From: CAZJYI01 sp964550025
GTDB taxonomy: Bacteria > Verrucomicrobiota > Kiritimatiellia > UBA8416 > CAYOBW01
Assembly: GCA_964550025.1 (NCBI GenBank)
Contig: CAZJYI010000280.1
Coordinates: 1 to 9,287, forward strand
Length of the DNA: 9,287 nucleotides
Direction of reading: 5' to 3'
Part shown: one piece after another, positions 5,779 through 9,287 of the stretch
How positions within the stretch are numbered: position 1 is the first letter of the stretch
Layout of the letters: each line of letters starts with the position of its first letter
Program-made: the position numbers and the translations under genes
Notes under the pieces: generated by a model
What the model was told of the DNA's origin: nothing
The model's database searches: none
Seen by the model: the letters and a program-made list of their open reading frames with translations, nothing else

Positions 5779-7396
5779 TCAATTCTCCCAAAAACCCTTG
5801 ATCTCGTTGACGGTCAGCTTCTTGATGTCGACGGTGCCGCCCCGCGCGCTCAGAGAAAGCTTCTTGTTACCCCCGGTCCTCCAGCAGGAGTTGTTGAACA
5901 CGAGGCCGTTGTACGCCGGGTTGTTGAGCCGCAGCGGGTCGTCCTTGATGTTCCAGACAACGTTATGATGCACGATAACGTTGTGCGCAACGTGGTCAAA
6001 GTAGATGCCGTTGCGGTGCGAGCTGGCGCGGTTGTCGTGGACCCAGTTGTAGCAGAACTGCGTGTTCGCGAAGTCAGTGGTATGACCGTAGATCATGCCC
6101 AGGTCCGCCGTCAGGTAACCGGCATTCGAGACATCGTTGTACTGGACAAGGCTCTCTGAGAGACCATGTATGCTGATCAGGTCGCGTCCCGCATGCGCGA
6201 CCGTGTTATGGCTGAACAGAATCCGCCGCCCCTTAAGTTTGACGGCGCCATTCCAGAGCCCCCCCGTAGCCGCCATACTGGATCCTGTTGTTGATGATTC
6301 GGTGGTCCGAGCCATCGACGCTAACCACAGCCGCTGAGCTGTAGGAAAGATCGCAGTTGACCAGGAGGTGCCCCTTGCCCGCCAACACCACGCCGTGTAC
6401 GCCGCCGACATCCTTGGCCCATGAATGGGAAACGTACTTGCCGTTGAGGTTAAAGAAGGTGTTGTTGGAAGACGCCTCATCCGTACGGATGCCGCCGCCA
6501 CGGAAGTCAATGTTCACCACCCGGACATACGAACGCCCGCTGAGGTCGACACAGTCCTGGCGGCGCTTGGCCGCGACCACGATGCTGTTGATGTCCTTCC
6601 CCTCAGGCGGGATGAACAGCATCTTCCCGGCCGCCTTGTCCAGGAACCATTCGCCGGGCGCATCCAGGCATCGACGATGATAGCGGAGCGAAAACCGGCT
6701 GCCGCCGCGCGGCTTGTAGAAGTACTTTGGGCCGGGCAGAATGTACCCCCTGTCGAAATGCAGGCTCTGGTGTGCCGCGTCATAGCCCAGAACTTTCTCG
6801 GTCCAGCAGATCCAGGACTGGCCGCCTGCGCACCAGAGGTCGGCGCCCTTCCACCCATCCGGCTCATCTCCCAGTCCGTTGTGCTTGAGGGACGTTGACG
6901 CGCCGCCCTGCGCCCCGGCCCGGTTTGGCTTGAAGAGAAAATCGGGCAACTTGGATCCTGTGTCCGGCCAGCGCGCTTCGCTGGTCATCTCGCCGTCGAT
7001 GAACACCTGGTCGCCGTCGCGTATGCCTTTCTCGACCTCGATATCCATCGTCCAATCCATCGGCGCCGCGTAGAGGCCGCCTTCCTGCTTCCACCCGGTC
7101 AGGACGTCGGCTCCACTGATGACGGCCTGCTCGCCTTCGGCGCCGCGGAAGGTGATGGGCGCCGTCTGCGTGCCTGACCTGGCGGGCTTCAGCGTCTCAC
7201 GATAGACGCCGCTTTTCAGGACGCACGTATCACCTGCTTTCATCGCCGAGCAGGCCTTGCCCAGCGTTCTGAAAGGGTTGGTTGCGGAGCCTTTGCCCCG
7301 GTCACTCCCCTCCGGACTCACGTAATACGTAGCGGCCCTCGCACTCGGTGCGCAGGCAGCGGCGAACAATAAGGTGAATACAATTCTGAGCATCAT
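5779..7396 (-). CDS. Secreted right-handed parallel beta-helix protein, frameshifted at a G7 run
   Basis: Likely extracellular polysaccharide-active or polysaccharide-binding protein; no specific lyase or hydrolase family can be named. The start is one of two adjacent ATGs (7394-7396 or 7391-7393); the second has the better distance from AAGGAA (7397-7402). A signal peptide ends near residue 21 (SARAA), followed by the classic opening YYVSPEGSDRGKG, NPFRTLGKACS and LKSGVYRETL. Helix coils rich in N, V and I follow (FFNLNGKYVSHSWA, VNCDLSYSS, HRIINNRIQYGG). That frame stops at 6233-6235. The homologous continuation is in another frame: GLWNGAVKLKGRR, ILFSHNTVAHAG, YNDVSNAGY, HHNVVWNI. The switch falls at seven G in the coding strand (6259-6265); six G would rejoin both parts into one protein of about 538 residues. 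The last 31 residues (5782-5874) do not look like beta-helix and resemble the end of a GH32 enzyme. Confidence 0.75.
5782..5874 (-). other. GH32-like C-terminal tail joined to the beta-helix frame
   Basis: After the beta-helix motif FNNSCWRTG the frame ends with KKLSLSARGGTVDIKKL and TVNEIKGFWEN. The pattern of a hydrophobic strand, GG, then L-x-V-x-E-(I/L)-K-x-(I/F)-W at the very end is how the C-terminal beta-sandwich of GH32 enzymes usually finishes. Beta-helix proteins of this kind normally run on for more coils after such a motif. I infer a fusion by deletion; the family match is from memory. Confidence 0.45.
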
Positions 7397-7497
7397 TTCC
7401 TTCTTTTCGTTTGAAACAGATACGCGTCCTGCACGTTCGCCATCCAGCACCCATTCACACTCGTGAGGAGAACCGCTAACGTCCGGAACCGACCACA

Positions 7498-7520
7498 AGG
7501 ACGGCGCGGAGCACCGTCCT
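7498..7520. repeat. Palindrome AGGACGG...CCGTCCT
   Basis: A perfect 7-base stem (7498-7504 with 7514-7520) and a 9-base GC-rich loop lie between the stop of the gene ending at 7556 and the start of the beta-helix gene. Read on the minus strand it has no T-run. Its form, stem, loop, stem and then TAC on the plus strand, resembles the stems at 5583-5601 and 5674-5690, so it may be an interspersed repeat; a terminator for the upstream gene is the alternative. Confidence 0.5.
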
Positions 7521-7555
7521 ACGAAGAGGCGCAACGCGACGGTCTGCGCTCGATT

Positions 7556-8887
7556 CTACCTGACAATGATCAGCGTTCCCGGGGTGCGCTGGCCCGGAAT
7601 CCCTGCCTCTCCCCGCGCGAAGGCGGTTATCGTGATAAACGCAGAATTGGAGGTGGGCGGATCGTTTGGTTCAATGAAATTAAAATGCGCCGTATAGGTT
7701 CCGTCGACCGATCCGCCCGCAGCAGCGATATCGGCGGCCGTTAGCGCAAAAGTCCAGGCATCGCCCAGCTCATCCGTTCTCGCTTCTTCGGTCATGCTGA
7801 CAGACCCTGCGATAGAGGGGCCGGTCACATGGGGCGGCGTACCACCGACCGGGATGAGGTCGCCCAGCGTCCAATTGAACACGTCCACCTGAACCCCGAA
7901 CGACCCATCGACATTGGAACCTGCCGCCAACGCATCGATGGTGAAGTCCACGGTGAATGCGACGAATCCGTCATCGCCGCCGGGGTCGGAGCCGTCGAAC
8001 GTGGTGCCGCTGATTCCGCCATAGGTAAGCCCAGCGGCGCTGCTTCCAGGGCCCGCACCGCCCAGGTCGAGGTCCAGGCTCGCGTCGGCCGCTGTATCCG
8101 GATAGATGAAACCAAATCCGACGTCCACAGGGGCACCCACGTCACTGGCGGCCGACCCATCCACCCAGGAAATGCTGTCGCCGTATGTCTGGCTGCCGGA
8201 AGAACCACCACTGTAAGAATCGCTATCATCCTGTGGCAGACTGTTGCTCACACTTCCGGAGCCGCTTGCCGTTGGGTCGTAAGTACCGTCACTGAAGAAC
8301 ACGCTATCCCAGTTTGTGACATCGACATCTCCCCTGATGGTCGGCGCGGTGCTGACCTCGAATCCCACGTCGTCGATCCATGCTCCCTCACCACCCTGAA
8401 ACTTGAGGCCAAGGTTTCCGGCACTCGTGGCGGTCCATTGCACGCTCTTGTGGGCAAAACCTCCGTCCGGCGCATCATTGACCACGACCTCGCTGTACAC
8501 TTCAGTACCTCCGATTGTGATCCCGGCCGTCACGTCCGCCGGGGGGTCGGCCTCATCGGCGCTGTTGCCAATGAAGAAATCCAGCGTGATCACGTCGCCG
8601 GCATTGACGGCGTGCGACAGATCCTGGCTCATGGGCGACGCCGCAGACAGGTTCAGCACATTGTCGCCGTCCGGGGCTGTGTTGTAACGGGGGAAGTGTG
8701 TCGGATCCACGTCCAGACGCAGGATCTCATAGGGGTTCCCATGTCCGTCCACCCAGGCTCCGCCAACGGGAAGCGAAGCCCAGTCGCCACTCAGATTGGC
8801 GCCTTCAACCTCGAACGAGAGGTTTCCCTGAGCGTACCCGACCGCAGCCGAGCCAATCAGGACACCAAGCGCCATCGGTACTGACAT
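7556..8887 (-). CDS. Secreted two-domain beta-sandwich protein of unknown function
   Basis: From ATG 8885-8887 the protein has 443 residues with a short signal peptide (MSVPMALGVLIGSAAVGYAQ, cleavage near residue 20). Residues 21-178 look like a jelly-roll domain of the carbohydrate-binding or HpiC1/DUF642-like kind: opening NLSFEVEG, then DGDNVLNLSA, NAGDVITLDFFIG, and closing WIDDVGFEV. Residues 182-443 form a second, Asp/Gly/Ser-rich beta domain with a linker-like run near 205-240. It ends at GTLIIVR with no PEP-CTERM or other sorting tail. I do not recognise the second domain. Upstream ATGs at 8941 and 8971 are in frame but lack a ribosome-binding site; AGGAGG (8910-8915) is 22 bases from the chosen ATG, farther than usual, so the start is uncertain. 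The start is supported by the element at 9012-9049, which keeps the same distance as in the esterase gene. Acidic composition fits an exported protein. The role is probably sugar binding or surface display, by inference. Confidence 0.7.
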   Translation of the reverse strand: MSVPMALGVLIGSAAVGYAQGNLSFEVEGANLSGDWASLPVGGAWVDGHGNPYEILRLDVDPTHFPRYNTAPDGDNVLNLSAASPMSQDLSHAVNAGDVITLDFFIGNSADEADPPADVTAGITIGGTEVYSEVVVNDAPDGGFAHKSVQWTATSAGNLGLKFQGGEGAWIDDVGFEVSTAPTIRGDVDVTNWDSVFFSDGTYDPTASGSGSVSNSLPQDDSDSYSGGSSGSQTYGDSISWVDGSAASDVGAPVDVGFGFIYPDTAADASLDLDLGGAGPGSSAAGLTYGGISGTTFDGSDPGGDDGFVAFTVDFTIDALAAGSNVDGSFGVQVDVFNWTLGDLIPVGGTPPHVTGPSIAGSVSMTEEARTDELGDAWTFALTAADIAAAGGSVDGTYTAHFNFIEPNDPPTSNSAFITITAFARGEAGIPGQRTPGTLIIVR

Positions 8888-8891
8888 GAAT

Positions 8892-8915
8892 ACTCTTCTC
8901 TTCGTCCGTCCTCCT
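8892..8915 (-). promoter_or_regulatory. Leader motif AGGAGG plus GAAGAGAAGAGT, copy 2
   Basis: AGGAGG (8910-8915) and, six bases on, GAAGAGAAGAGT (8892-8903), ending four bases before the chosen ATG of the secreted two-domain protein. It matches the pair at 1991-2012. Here the purine-rich 12-mer may itself serve as ribosome-binding site. Confidence 0.45.
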
Positions 8916-9011
8916 GTGTTTCTGAACAAACGCTGCACCATCAATACGTTTCGGGGTCCACTCGTATTCATTCAGACACGATAGAGTATCCCACACCCAC
9001 CTTGCGTCTGG

Positions 9012-9049
9012 CCATGTCCAGAACCCGAATACCCATTCGCAAACCCGGA
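9012..9049 (-). repeat. Shared 38-bp upstream element, copy 2
   Basis: Matches 2081-2118 at 30 of 38 positions without gaps and starts 124 bases upstream of the ATG at 8887. No other part of the two upstream regions matches as well, apart from the leader motif. Confidence 0.5.
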
Positions 9050-9081
9050 ATCACCAGCGTCGTACAGGGGTAGTGGGAACT

Positions 9082-9117
9082 CACCACGGAGAACGCGGAG
9101 GCACGGAGGAGACGCGG
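9082..9117. repeat. Quasi-periodic ACGGAG/ACGCGG tract
   Basis: A 36-base run built of variants of CACGGAG and ACGCGGAG follows the stop of the GH2 gene (minus strand) and precedes the next gene's upstream element. Sequences of this 'CACCACGGAG...' form are familiar as interspersed non-coding DNA in many uncultured bacterial genomes, often near GxxExxY or S23-type genes, none of which is seen here. Confidence 0.4.
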
Positions 9118-9123
9118 CCGACG

Positions 9124-9287
9124 TCACTTGCCCAGTACCGCCACCGTCGCCGATTCTAACCCCGCGGCCTTTGCCGTGAGCGTTGTCGGACCCGATTCAT
9201 CAGATTGCAGCAGCACCAGGCACCGGCCATTATGCATGGATGTCTCCGATCCCTGGTACGGCCATTCAGCGGTCAGATCCCCGTTGT
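9124..9287 (-). CDS. GH2 beta-galactosidase, C-terminal end only
   Basis: A minus-strand frame enters from the right edge and stops at 9124-9126. The 54 visible residues read NGDLTAEWPYQGSETS, then MHNGRCLVLLQSDESGP and TTLTAKAAGLESATVAVLGK. This is the ending of the C-terminal Ig-like domain of GH2 beta-galactosidases (the type with a G-x-G-D-x-T...NG-x-x-L-V-x-x-Q/R-S pattern and a closing LTA-x-A-x-GL strand). The enzyme would cleave beta-galactosides or related linkages. It has the same orientation as the secreted protein at 7556-8887 and lies about 240 bases upstream of it. The active site and start are outside the window. It is separate from the GH2 pseudogene at 4700-5522, which is on the other strand and a different GH2 subtype. 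Confidence 0.75.
   Translation of the reverse strand, partial: NGDLTAEWPYQGSETSMHNGRCLVLLQSDESGPTTLTAKAAGLESATVAVLGK

Noticed and set aside
7829..8884. A 351-codon plus-strand frame
   Set aside because: Antisense to the secreted two-domain protein; product lacks domains and a signal peptide, and is His/Arg/Val-rich as expected of a shadow frame.
1..9287. A new defence or mobile system built on the ATPase
   Set aside because: No nuclease, toxin, transposase, reverse transcriptase or repeat array accompanies it; its neighbours are sugar-related genes or remnants.

Overview
The window reads as a piece of a GC-rich bacterial genome with a large stock of secreted polysaccharide-degrading enzymes. 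The style fits the PVC group (Planctomycetes, Lentisphaerae, Kiritimatiellota, Verrucomicrobia) or a similar uncultured lineage: signal-peptide esterase, GH2 glycosidases, a right-handed beta-helix protein and a NIPSNAP protein, spread out singly with long, hairpin-rich gaps. This placement is inference from gene content. I saw no rRNA, tRNA or CRISPR array.

Layout, left to right. At 1-378 (minus) lies the 5' part of a secreted protein of unknown function, apparently frameshifted near the edge. At 560-1960 (minus) is an intact secreted CE2-type SGNH carbohydrate esterase with a helical tail. A 351-bp divergent gap separates it from an intact plus-strand AAA ATPase (2312-3748) of the ATPase_2/DUF234 type with a PD-(D/E)XK-like C-terminus. 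Next come a 5'-truncated NIPSNAP remnant (about 3896-4231), a gene-free stretch with two long imperfect inverted repeats (4232-4699), and a GH2 glycosidase pseudogene (4700-5522) whose middle has been deleted. A cluster of small palindromes fills 5525-5690. On the minus strand follow a beta-helix protein (5779-7396), frameshifted at a run of seven G and carrying a tail that looks like the end of a GH32 enzyme, then a secreted two-domain protein of unknown function (7556-8887). The right edge holds the 3' end of a GH2 beta-galactosidase (9124-9287, minus).

How the genes fit together: the esterase would remove acetyl groups from glycans, the GH2 enzymes and the beta-helix protein would act on the sugar chains, and the secreted beta-sandwich protein may bind or display. 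The set looks like a loose carbohydrate-degradation neighbourhood rather than a tight operon, and the ATPase does not obviously belong to it.

The most notable points are (1) four damaged genes in about 9 kb, with at least one deletion whose junction can be placed to about ten bases, which is either real gene decay or an assembly fault; (2) a 38-bp element (30/38 identical) lying about 120 bases upstream of two separate minus-strand secreted-protein genes, which also share a leader motif; and (3) several families of non-coding palindromes. I found no convincing new multi-gene system.
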